Source: an uncultured Clostridia bacterium (GTDB taxonomy: Bacteria; Bacillota; Clostridia; Christensenellales; Pumilibacteraceae). From it: 33,216 nt of DNA. The notes below the pieces were generated by a model. It made no database searches. It worked only from the letters and a program-made list of their open reading frames with translations, and was not told the DNA's origin. Shown here piece by piece: positions 23,879 to 29,629 of the stretch; within the stretch, counting starts at the first letter, position 1, and each line of letters starts with the position of its first letter. The stretch lies in assembly GCA_947178255.1 (NCBI GenBank), contig CAMWXP010000016.1, forward strand, positions 1 through 33,216. Direction: 5' to 3'. Position numbers and translations under genes: made by a program.

Positions 23879-24346
23879 TTAGGCCTCGTTATATTTGGCA
23901 AGTATCTCGTCGACACTGTCTTCCGTAACCTTGCCGTAAACTTCGCCGTTGACGGTAAGCACCGGCGCCAAACCGCAGCAGCCTATGCAACGCGTTGCTT
24001 CCAGCGTGAATCTGCCGTCGGACGTGGTATGTCCGGGCTCTACACTAAGCAAGCGGCTGAACTTGTCGATAACGCCGCCGCTACCCTTAACGTAGCACGC
24101 CGTACCCAAGCACACGGCAATCTTGATTTGTCCCGGCTGCTCCAAACGGAACTGCGAATAGAACGTGGCTATTCCGTACACCGTGGAAAGCGGTACGCCG
24201 AAGTAATCGGCAATCTTGAGCTGGACTTCGAGCGGCAAATAGCCGTAAATGTCCTGCGCTTTTTGCATCGCCATCATGACGGGACCGGGAACGTCTTTAA
24301 GACTTTCCAGTACCGCGGCGAACTGCATATCTTTTTCGTCGGTCAT
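23879..24346 (-). CDS. hydC: NuoE-like [2Fe-2S] subunit of HydABC hydrogenase
   Basis: A 155-residue thioredoxin-like ferredoxin subunit. It has a helical N-terminal part (YGYLPLEVQLKIADYFGVPL) and cluster ligands Cys79, Cys84, Cys120 and Cys124 in CLGTACYVKG and CIGCCGLAP. It transfers electrons within the HydABC complex. First gene of the operon: ATG 24344-24346, preceded by AAAGGAG. Its leader of about 90 nt can form a pseudoknot and is listed separately. Confidence 0.94.
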   Translation of the reverse strand: MTDEKDMQFAAVLESLKDVPGPVMMAMQKAQDIYGYLPLEVQLKIADYFGVPLSTVYGIATFYSQFRLEQPGQIKIAVCLGTACYVKGSGGVIDKFSRLLSVEPGHTTSDGRFTLEATRCIGCCGLAPVLTVNGEVYGKVTEDSVDEILAKYNEA

Positions 24347-24383
24347 TATTTATGCTCCTTTCGTAAGAATTTAACGATTTTTT

Positions 24384-24435
24384 GTCGGGCGAATAATTTT
24401 CGGCACAAAAGCCGTACGGGTTCGCCCACCCGCAC
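24384..24435 (-). promoter_or_regulatory. Structured leader RNA of hydCBA with predicted H-type pseudoknot
   Basis: The transcript begins about 24435. An 8-bp stem, GTGCGGGT (24428-24435) with ACCCGTAC (24414-24421), encloses the loop GGGCGA (24422-24427). The whole loop is complementary to TCGCCC (24387-24392) downstream. Between them lies a small GGC...GCC hairpin. Loop and stem could instead rearrange into a competing GGGCGAA/TTCGCCC helix. It does not match a riboswitch class I know. The structure is hand-folded and its function is inferred. Confidence 0.45.
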
Positions 24436-24441
24436 TGTTAA

Positions 24442-24470
24442 AGTATAGCATACACAAATTATATTTTCAA
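24442..24470 (-). promoter_or_regulatory. Promoter of hydCBA
   Basis: TTGAAA (24465-24470), a 17-bp spacer and TATACT (24442-24447) with an extended TGC. The predicted start is about 24435. I do not see a clear Rex-type TTGTnAnnnnnnTnACAA operator. Confidence 0.75.
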
Positions 24471-24556
24471 GTATTAAAAGATATTTTTTGTCAAAGTTCG
24501 CCACTGCTAACCACATTATATTGTGCGAAAGATTATATGCCGCCTTAGCGCTAAAC

Positions 24557-24591
24557 AAAACTACCGAGGTAATTTATACCACGGTAGTTTT
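24557..24591 (-). terminator. Terminator after the small lipoprotein gene
   Basis: A 10-bp outer stem (24557-24566 with 24582-24591) and a 4-bp inner stem (GGTA/TACC) separated by one mismatch, ending TTTTGTTTAG on the minus strand. Confidence 0.8.
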
Positions 24592-24618
24592 CAGAGTTAT
24601 TAAAGTGTTTAATTCGAG

Positions 24619-24996
24619 CTACATATTCGTTTTGTCATTGACAACGGTGTAGCCGTCAGGAGTACTGCCCTTCTTAACAAGAGCGAATGTATTTCCATTG
24701 TCGGTAGCCTTCCACATGTTGCCGTCCTTGGTGAAGTCCTGCGACTTGCCGTCGAACGTGACAGTAAGTGTGTCGCCGCTGACCTTATATGTGCCGGACT
24801 GCTTGCCGTACGTTATCTTGCCGTCTTTGAGCTCCATCTCCCCTGCCGCCACGGCAACCTTTTGTCCGTCGCTTTCCTGCAAACCGTACATAACGTACGT
24901 GCCTTCGTCAAGGCCGCCCCCGCAAGCGACAAGTCCGAGCACGCAAGCACAAACCATTACAAGCGCGGTGATTAAAACCAAAAGTCTCTTTTTCAT
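24619..24996 (-). CDS. Small lipoprotein with lipocalin-like beta domain, under XRE operator control
   Basis: A 125-residue protein with a lipoprotein signal peptide (lipobox LVAC, Cys25). The mature part of about 100 residues is beta-rich: DEGTYVMYGL, MELKDGKITYGKQSGTYKVS and GDTLTVTFDGKSQDF. It resembles the small DUF5640/lipocalin-like lipoproteins of Clostridia, but I cannot assign a ligand. The start is ATG 24994-24996 with GGAGG 5 nt upstream; the open frame runs to 25092 through the promoter and is not coding there. Expression is from a consensus promoter whose spacer is a palindromic operator, divergent from the XRE gene. Confidence 0.8.
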   Translation of the reverse strand: MKKRLLVLITALVMVCACVLGLVACGGGLDEGTYVMYGLQESDGQKVAVAAGEMELKDGKITYGKQSGTYKVSGDTLTVTFDGKSQDFTKDGNMWKATDNGNTFALVKKGSTPDGYTVVNDKTNM

Positions 24997-25063
24997 GTTA
25001 TCCTCCGTACATAATATAATTTTTTGCGCTATGTAAAAACAGCCCAAATGTATGTACAGGCTC

Positions 25064-25092
25064 ATTATATCAAGTCTTATAAGACTTGTCAA
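25064..25092 (-). promoter_or_regulatory. Promoter of the lipoprotein gene with operator in its spacer
   Basis: Perfect consensus TTGACA (25087-25092), a 17-bp spacer and TATAAT (25064-25069). The spacer is almost entirely the palindrome AAGTCTTATAAGACTT. The leader is about 60 nt. Confidence 0.88.
25072..25087. promoter_or_regulatory. Operator 1: perfect 16-bp palindrome
   Basis: AAGTCTTATAAGACTT is exactly self-complementary and lies between the -35 and -10 of the lipoprotein promoter. A bound repressor would block RNA polymerase. The likely ligand is the adjacent XRE protein. Confidence 0.8.
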
Positions 25093-25106
25093 GTCTTTTT
25101 AGACTT
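25091..25106. promoter_or_regulatory. Operator 2: AAGTCT/AGACTT palindrome
   Basis: AAGTCTTTTTAGACTT has the same half-sites as operator 1 and lies 19 bp away centre to centre. It overlaps the lipoprotein -35 and the place where the XRE gene's own -35 should be, which suggests autoregulation. Confidence 0.75.
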
Positions 25107-25114
25107 AAAACGCA

Positions 25115-25125
25115 TATAATATAAT
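25115..25125 (+). promoter_or_regulatory. -10 region of the XRE regulator gene (leaderless)
   Basis: Overlapping TATAAT hexamers at 25115-25120 and 25120-25125 lie immediately before the ATG at 25127. Using the first, transcription would begin at the A of the AUG. The -35 is poor and coincides with operator 2. Confidence 0.6.
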
Positions 25126-25126
25126 T

Positions 25127-25327
25127 ATGAGTTTCAGTGAAAGACTAAAAGAATTACGACATTCCAAAAATTTGAGCCAAATGGAGCTTGCGGATAAAAC
25201 GGGTATAAGTCAGTCCGCTATAGCAAAGTGGGAGCTTGACAAAACCGAGCCCACCGCGTCAGCGCTTATTACCCTATCCCGATTTTTTGATGAATCCGTA
25301 GACTATCTGCTCGGACTAAAAGACTAA
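25127..25327 (+). CDS. XRE-family HTH transcriptional regulator (single domain)
   Basis: A 66-residue protein consisting almost entirely of a Cro/C1-type helix-turn-helix: SFSERLKELRHSKNLSQMEL, then ADKTGISQSAIAKWELDKTE and PTASALITLSRFFDESVDYL. The recognition helix is SQSAIAKWE. It has no effector domain, so it should act as a dimer on palindromes. Two matching palindromes lie 20-55 nt upstream in the shared intergenic region, so control of itself and of the divergent lipoprotein gene is the simplest reading. There is no ribosome-binding site; the mRNA is predicted to be leaderless, as for some phage-type repressors. Confidence 0.93.
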   Translation: MSFSERLKELRHSKNLSQMELADKTGISQSAIAKWELDKTEPTASALITLSRFFDESVDYLLGLKD

Positions 25328-25341
25328 ATATAATACAATCA

Positions 25342-25380
25342 AAAAGCGCACAGTCAAGTTCGATTGTGCGCTTTTATTTT
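25342..25380. terminator. Bidirectional terminator between the XRE gene and the acidic membrane protein gene
   Basis: An 11-bp stem AAAAGCGCACA (25342-25352) with TGTGCGCTTTT (25365-25375), loop of 12 nt, followed by TATTTT on the plus strand and preceded by an A run that gives T's on the minus strand. It lies between convergent genes. Confidence 0.88.
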
Positions 25381-25386
25381 GCATTA

Positions 25387-26394
25387 TCAATCCAGCGGCT
25401 CGTCGTCATCAAGCTCGGACAGCTGTTCCAGTTTGTCCTCGTCCATTATCGACGCAAGGTGCTTGCCTATTTTGCAAAACTTGATTTTTTCTCCCCTATA
25501 GTAATAATCTTCCGTATATGCAACGTACTCGTTTTCGCCCGCCGTTATCGTAACCTTGTACACAACCTTGTTTATTCTTACCGTTCGACTGCCCGTGCTA
25601 GTTGTGCTCGATACCGCGCACAGCTTGACGACGCCATCCAGCATATCGCGGTTTTTATGTTTGCGACCTACGCTCATAGATATTTTTTGGCGTATTACGG
25701 TCACTAACAGCCCAATCAAAATCGTGCCGCCGAACAGGCAAAAGCACACTATTGCGCCCGCAAAAATCCCGATAAAGGCAAACACCATTATCATAAAGAA
25801 ATCGGTAATCAAAAATCCGAAAAACAGCCAGCCGAAAACCTTTTCCTTACCCGAAGAGTTTTTGTACGCGTCAGCCGAGTTACGCGCAATATATTCCGCT
25901 TGCTTTATTTTGCTTGCGTAACCGCGCGAAGTATTGATATCCGCAAGCTGCTTGTACTCTTTTTGCCTTGCGCTGCTAATACTGTCCTCGCCGACCCCGA
26001 CGTCTTTGGGTTCGTCATAATCGTCTATATCCTCCCAGTCGTCCTCGTCGTCGCTTATATCATCCATAGCGTTGCTTGCTTTTACGTCAACCGACTCGTC
26101 GTCTTGTACGTCTTCCCACTCGTCCTCGTCGTCAGTTGACTGTTGCTCATTGCTTACGGCAGACCCACTGCCCGAAGACTTTTTGTCGTCGGACAAATCG
26201 ATTTTACCGGTTATCAAAAGCACAAGCCCGACAACTACAAGCACAAACATCGTTACAGGTATGCCCGCCGAAAGCACCCAGCCGCCTATGCTCGCAGCTA
26301 CGTCGTTGTCGGTAAGGCTACCGCCTATCAACATTCCGATGCCGAGCACAATCGGCACAAAAACTATCATACTCATTGATCGAAGTTTTTTCAT
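25387..26394 (-). CDS. Membrane protein with acidic linker, unknown function
   Basis: A 335-residue protein. Two N-terminal hydrophobic helices (about 8-25 and 38-62) are followed by a linker of about 85 residues dense in Asp/Glu, with two related blocks (DDEDEWEDVQDDE and SDDEDDWEDIDDYDE). Next come a basic amphipathic stretch, two more helices (about 185-232) and a C-terminal cytoplasmic-looking beta domain (RTVRINKVVYKVTITAGENE, then YVAYTEDYYYRGEKIKF). No family is recognised with confidence. The start is ATG 26392-26394 (MKKLRSM), because the -10 TATAAT ends 6 nt before it; the open frame upstream to 26508 crosses the promoter. The mRNA is predicted to be leaderless. Confidence 0.8.
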   Translation of the reverse strand: MKKLRSMSMIVFVPIVLGIGMLIGGSLTDNDVAASIGGWVLSAGIPVTMFVLVVVGLVLLITGKIDLSDDKKSSGSGSAVSNEQQSTDDEDEWEDVQDDESVDVKASNAMDDISDDEDDWEDIDDYDEPKDVGVGEDSISSARQKEYKQLADINTSRGYASKIKQAEYIARNSADAYKNSSGKEKVFGWLFFGFLITDFFMIMVFAFIGIFAGAIVCFCLFGGTILIGLLVTVIRQKISMSVGRKHKNRDMLDGVVKLCAVSSTTSTGSRTVRINKVVYKVTITAGENEYVAYTEDYYYRGEKIKFCKIGKHLASIMDEDKLEQLSELDDDEPLD

Positions 26395-26400
26395 AAGCAC

Positions 26401-26429
26401 ATTATATAATATTTTTATACAAATTGCAA
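26401..26429 (-). promoter_or_regulatory. Promoter of the acidic membrane protein gene (leaderless)
   Basis: TTGCAA (26424-26429), a 17-bp spacer and TATAAT (26401-26406). Only GTGCTT separates the -10 from the ATG, so the start site should be the A of the AUG. Confidence 0.7.
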
Positions 26430-26457
26430 CGAATTTGCGCATGTGCCCTGTCAATGC

Positions 26458-26486
26458 TTGCATTTCTATATTACATGGTCTATTAT
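26458..26486 (+). promoter_or_regulatory. Promoter of the ZIP transporter gene
   Basis: TTGCAT (26458-26463), a 17-bp spacer and TATTAT (26481-26486). The start is about 26493, 10 nt before the ATG, and no clear ribosome-binding site is visible in that short leader. Confidence 0.65.
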
Positions 26487-26502
26487 AGTAGCGGTAAAAC
26501 AA

Positions 26503-27363
26503 ATGCAATACTTGGCGATTATTATAATTACTTTTATATCGGGCGTGATCGGCACGGGCTTGGGCGGCGTTATCGGCGCGGTACTCAAACGCGACAGCAA
26601 CAAGATCGTTAGCCTACTGCTGTCCTTTGCCGCGGGCATAATGCTTGCCGTGGTGTGCTTCGACCTTATGAGCGAACCCATAGAAATGATGCGCGAGGGC
26701 AAGCTTGATTGGTCCACCCCGCTAATCGTCGTTGCCGCGGTAATAGTCGGCTACGGCGTGGTGTACCTACTCAACTACGCCATAGACAAGCGCACCAATC
26801 ACGAAGTAAAGCACATTGACGAAAACCACCCGTCGACCGCCGACGACCTTGACGAGCTTATCCATTCCAATCACTACGAATCGCACAAAAACAATAAGTC
26901 CAACCTGTTTGTGGCGGGGCTTGTAATGATGACCGCTATTGCGCTGCACAACCTACCCGAGGGCATGGTTATCGGCGCGTCGTATGCGATAACGCCCAAT
27001 ATAGTTGCCAATCTGTTTTCGGGCAGCGGGTTCATTATGGCTATCGTAATAGGACTGCACAATATCCCCGAGGGTATGGCTGTTTCCGTGCCGCTTATTT
27101 CGGGCGGTATGGGAAAGGTCAAAGCGATACTGCTCACAGCGCTGAGCGGACTGCCTACCGTGTTCGGCGCGCTTATAGGTTTCGCGCTCGGCGGCATAAA
27201 CGAGATAATGCTTACGCTGTCGCTTGGCTTTGCAAGCGGCGCAATGCTGTACGTGGTATTCGGCGAGCTGCTGCCCGAATCCATACTTATGTGGAAAAGC
27301 AAGCTGCCCGCCCTGTCGCTGTTTATAGGCGTACTTGCGGGATTTTTGCTTGTAATGTTTTAA
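26503..27363 (+). CDS. ZIP-family divalent metal transporter (ZupT-like)
   Basis: A 286-residue, eight-TM permease for zinc or related divalent cations. The paired ZIP signatures HNLPEGMVIG (149-158, TM4) and HNIPEGMAVS (186-195, TM5) supply the binuclear metal site. The cytoplasmic loop before TM4 (about 99-129) is rich in His and acidic residues, as is common for metal loading. I chose ATG 26503 (MQYLAIIIITFISG) over the upstream open frame (26443) because the promoter lies at 26458-26486. Two copies of the CTACTTC repeat follow, the first directly after the stop. It is divergent from the acidic membrane protein gene. Confidence 0.92.
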   Translation: MQYLAIIIITFISGVIGTGLGGVIGAVLKRDSNKIVSLLLSFAAGIMLAVVCFDLMSEPIEMMREGKLDWSTPLIVVAAVIVGYGVVYLLNYAIDKRTNHEVKHIDENHPSTADDLDELIHSNHYESHKNNKSNLFVAGLVMMTAIALHNLPEGMVIGASYAITPNIVANLFSGSGFIMAIVIGLHNIPEGMAVSVPLISGGMGKVKAILLTALSGLPTVFGALIGFALGGINEIMLTLSLGFASGAMLYVVFGELLPESILMWKSKLPALSLFIGVLAGFLLVMF

Positions 27364-27399
27364 CCTACTTCTTTGAAAAGAAGTAGGCAAGAAACTTTT
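27364..27399. repeat. CTACTTC/GAAGTAG inverted repeat with GCAAGAAACTTTT flank (copy 2)
   Basis: An 11-bp inverted repeat (27364-27374 with 27377-27387), loop GA, abutting the ZIP stop codon, followed by the conserved flank. It could act as a weak terminator. Confidence 0.85.
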
Positions 27400-27479
27400 G
27401 CGCGTATGGTTGGCATGTGATAATCAAAATTATTAATTCGAAATCATGGATTCGGAATTAAAGCGAAAAACGCATAAGC

Positions 27480-27515
27480 CCTATTCCTTTGAAAAGAAGT
27501 AGGCAAGAAACTTTT
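27480..27515. repeat. CTACTTC/GAAGTAG repeat (copy 3, decayed left arm)
   Basis: The right arm AAAAGAAGTAGG and the flank CAAGAAACTTTT are intact; the left arm is CCTATTCCTTT with two changes. It lies about 116 bp from copy 2 in the same orientation. Confidence 0.8.
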
Positions 27516-27604
27516 AATGTTGTGTGTTTACAATCGCGATTCGTTTTGCGCGACATCCAATTAGTTGCTTGTCATTATAAATTACTCAACGCCACTTGTT
27601 TTTT

Positions 27605-27630
27605 GTCATTCCGAGCGACGCGAGGAATCT
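27605..27630. repeat. GTCATTCCGAGCGACGCGAG-type repeat (copy 2)
   Basis: 25/26 identical to 15774-15799. As in copy 1, it lies downstream of a CTACTTC inverted repeat in the same orientation and is preceded by TTGTTTTTT. Confidence 0.85.
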
Positions 27631-27688
27631 CTACCTTAATGCCGCGAGAGCGGCCACATTCTGCATTCTTAATTCTGCATTATTTTTA

Positions 27689-28408
27689 TTATACATTCAA
27701 TGCGGAGATTGCGCTTACGATAAATTTCACATTGACGTACCTAATGTACGACAGCACCGTTTGCGACTGAGGAGGCTCGTACCGACATGACAAAATAGCC
27801 GCTTTCAGTTTTGTGGAATTTGCATTTTCAGCTAATCCTCGCAGTTTATCGCACGCACTCGATACGGCGTACTCGGCGGCCGATTCCGTTATGTTGCCCC
27901 TGTCCAGCTCGGTAGAAGCGGCGGATACGACGGAAAACCATTCACCCGTCAAGTAGTCTATTACCGCTTTATCCCCGCTTGCGTAATCGCCGCCATGCAA
28001 CGTAAGCGAAAAATAAAACGAATCGGCGTTGACAGTTACCAACGTTTTTACGTCCGATTCCTTGGCGTATACCGCGGCGATTATTCGGTATTTACCGTCG
28101 TTGTATATATAGCCCGCGCCGCCGCGGTCGGAAGCGTTTTTGGCGGACAACAAGCATTGTGTTTTGTCCTCCGTTTCCGCCGTACACAAAAAATAATACG
28201 TTTTGCCGTCGACGGACGCCGAAGCACCGACGCTTTTACCGCCGCCCGCGCGTGGCAAAAACACGACAAGCAAGCATATAGCCGCAGTCAACAGCAGCAG
28301 CACGGTTATGAGTATACCGGCGGAACGCCTCGGCCCGCCACGCCTGCGGTTCGAGCCCTTACGCCCGACGCGCTGTATTATGTATGCGTCGTTTTCGCTG
28401 TATCTCAT
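27689..28408 (-). CDS. Single-pass membrane protein with SPOR-like extracytoplasmic domain (tentative)
   Basis: A 239-residue protein: Arg-rich cytoplasmic N terminus (GRKGSNRRRGGPRRS), one transmembrane helix (about 33-54), then an external domain. The segment KTYYFLCTAETEDKT ... GYIYNDGKYRIIAAVYAKES resembles a SPOR/SpoIIB-like repeat, which binds denuded peptidoglycan at septa; the match is by eye and moderate. The C-terminal half is helical and of unknown type. The start is taken at ATG 28406-28408 (MRYSENDAYIIQRVG), just after a purine-rich AAGGCAAGGGG. The frame is open to 28456, but the extension reads an AT-rich promoter-like segment. Confidence 0.6.
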   Translation of the reverse strand: MRYSENDAYIIQRVGRKGSNRRRGGPRRSAGILITVLLLLTAAICLLVVFLPRAGGGKSVGASASVDGKTYYFLCTAETEDKTQCLLSAKNASDRGGAGYIYNDGKYRIIAAVYAKESDVKTLVTVNADSFYFSLTLHGGDYASGDKAVIDYLTGEWFSVVSAASTELDRGNITESAAEYAVSSACDKLRGLAENANSTKLKAAILSCRYEPPQSQTVLSYIRYVNVKFIVSAISALNV

Positions 28409-28583
28409 ACCCCTTGCCTTTTTGCGCGAATTGTGATATAATAAAACCAATTGCAAATATTGAAAGAAATTTTCGATACCGATTGCGGTAGAGAAATCGA
28501 AAAATCAATCTGTGATTGTGCTATACTTTATAAAGTAAAAATTACGGCTATTCGTAATACTATATTTTATTATCGGGGAATAT

Positions 28584-29249
28584 ATGCAATACCAAATTCA
28601 GACACTGCCCATTTGGGACGCGTACAAAACACAAGACGGTTGCCCGCTGTGCGCAATCTTCAATGACCGCGAAAAGCGTATCGTCGGGCAATACCTTGCC
28701 GAAAACGTTATGGATCCCGATTTTCGCTCGGCGTCAAACAGCATAGGGTTTTGCCACGGCCACATACGGCAAATGTACGCAGGCCAAAACAAGCTGGGGC
28801 TGGCGTTGCAGCTGGAAACGCGCGCCGCGCAAATGGCAAAGCTTATTAACAAAGCGCCCGTCGATAAAAAAGCGGCAAAAAAGACGGCGGCTATGATAGA
28901 AGACCACCGCGGCTGCGTTATTTGCAACGCGCTTGCCGAACCTATGGAACGGTACTACATGACGATAGCGGCAATGTATGCGAACGAGTCCGAATTCCCC
29001 GAGCTTTTCCGCGAAGCACACCACTGCCTTAAACACACAGCAAAGCTTTACGACGCGGCTGCGTACGCCGGAAAAAGCGTAAAAGAGTATTTGTCCGATT
29101 TGACCGCAGGCATACAGCGCGACCTTAAACGCACGGAAACCGAAATGCGCGCCTTTGCCGACTGCTTCGATTTTCGCAACAGCGGGACTAAGCCCGACGC
29201 GCAAGCAATCCCCCGCGCCATCGGCGTGTTGATTACCGATAAGCTGTAA
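28584..29249 (+). CDS. DUF6062-like Cys/His-rich protein, unknown function
   Basis: A 221-residue soluble protein whose two halves repeat the same pattern: CPLC (20-23) then FCHGH (56-60), and CVIC (111-114) then HHCLKH (146-151). This suggests two pseudo-symmetric metal-binding or redox sites separated by helices. It matches what I recall of clostridial DUF6062 proteins, whose function is unknown. GGGGA lies 6 nt before the ATG at 28584. Upstream is an extended -10 (TGCTATACT near 28519) without a good -35, then a small ATTACG/CGTAAT hairpin. No terminator is evident before the 6S-like RNA gene. Confidence 0.75.
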   Translation: MQYQIQTLPIWDAYKTQDGCPLCAIFNDREKRIVGQYLAENVMDPDFRSASNSIGFCHGHIRQMYAGQNKLGLALQLETRAAQMAKLINKAPVDKKAAKKTAAMIEDHRGCVICNALAEPMERYYMTIAAMYANESEFPELFREAHHCLKHTAKLYDAAAYAGKSVKEYLSDLTAGIQRDLKRTETEMRAFADCFDFRNSGTKPDAQAIPRAIGVLITDKL

Positions 29250-29344
29250 TTTGTAATCCCCGCTTTTATGGGCGCTTATCACAAAACGACGATAATGTCA
29301 ATAGGTTTTACAAAAATATTCTCGTAAAAATTTTCGGTTTGCCA

Positions 29345-29373
29345 TTGATATTAACCCGCTATTCGTATATAAT
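29345..29373 (+). promoter_or_regulatory. Consensus promoter of the 6S-like RNA
   Basis: TTGATA (29345-29350), a 17-bp spacer and TATAAT (29368-29373). The predicted start is about 29380, exactly where the closing stem of the RNA begins. Confidence 0.85.
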
Positions 29374-29379
29374 ATAAGT

Positions 29380-29579
29380 ACATCCTGCGGTGTACGAGAT
29401 GACGCCTAATTTATAACCTCAACTACTAAAAGGGATGGCGGAGTATGCTTGTATTATGTCAGGCCTCAGTAATTTTACTTCGGTAAGCAGGGGAAGACAG
29501 ACGACGGCATCAGCCAACCCACCTGCCATAAGGCGGGTTTGAATTCGGCTATATCTGCGGCACAGGCGGGATTTTTTAT
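29380..29579 (+). ncRNA. ssrS: Probable 6S RNA (SsrS), RNA polymerase regulator
   Basis: A 29250-29629 gap with no ORF contains an RNA of about 195 nt. The ends pair in a long interrupted rod: 29382-29388 with 29566-29572, GTGT 29390-29393 with 29560-29563, CG 29395-29396 with 29558-29559, AGAT 29397-29400 with 29553-29556, and GCC 29404-29406 with 29547-29549. A large asymmetric central bubble follows, with a small hairpin on its 3' side (29516-29520 with 29535-29539). The apical arm is TGTC/GACA, CCTC/GGGG and TTAC-TTCG-GTAA (a cUUCGg tetraloop, 29475-29486). This rod-bubble-arm layout, the CCTGCGGTGT start and the length fit 6S RNA, which binds sigma-A holoenzyme as an open-promoter mimic. 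The closing stem plus TTTTTT serves as terminator. Family assignment is from memory and a hand fold. Confidence 0.7.
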
Positions 29580-29594
29580 TGCTGTGTGTTTATA

Positions 29595-29629
29595 AGAAAA
29601 CCGCAACTAACATTGCGGTTTTCTTTGTT
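29595..29629. terminator. Bidirectional terminator between the 6S-like RNA and the DUF4241-TPR gene
   Basis: A perfect 12-bp stem (29595-29606 with 29613-29624), loop CTAACA, with T-rich tails on the plus strand and TTTTCTTAT on the minus strand. Confidence 0.88.

Larger units (their letters stand above)
27364..27688. other. 325-bp intergenic region made mostly of dispersed repeats
   Basis: Holds two CTACTTC inverted repeats (27364-27399; 27480-27515), an AATTCG/CGGAATTAA string (27429-27463), the GTCATTCCGAGCGACGCGAG element (27605-27630) and a TTCTGCATTCTTAATTCTGC string (27658-27682). I see no gene; short open frames here only read through repeats. Confidence 0.8.

Noticed and set aside
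24384..24435. Rex operator or a known riboswitch in the hyd leader
   Set aside because: No TTGTnA...TnACAA palindrome and no match to riboswitch consensus motifs I know; reported only as an unclassified structure.
27364..27630. CRISPR array or tandem repeat
   Set aside because: Only two hairpin copies with unequal, unrelated spacing and different elements mixed in; not a regular repeat-spacer pattern.
27489..27790. Short open frames in the repeat-rich gap
   Set aside because: They read through dispersed repeats and into the antisense of the downstream gene; not coding.
29380..29579. T-box, tmRNA, SRP RNA or RNase P RNA
   Set aside because: Lacks the T-box AGGGTGGNACCGCG sequence, the SRP GGAAG/GNAR loop and the tmRNA tag, and is too short for RNase P RNA; the 6S layout fits better.
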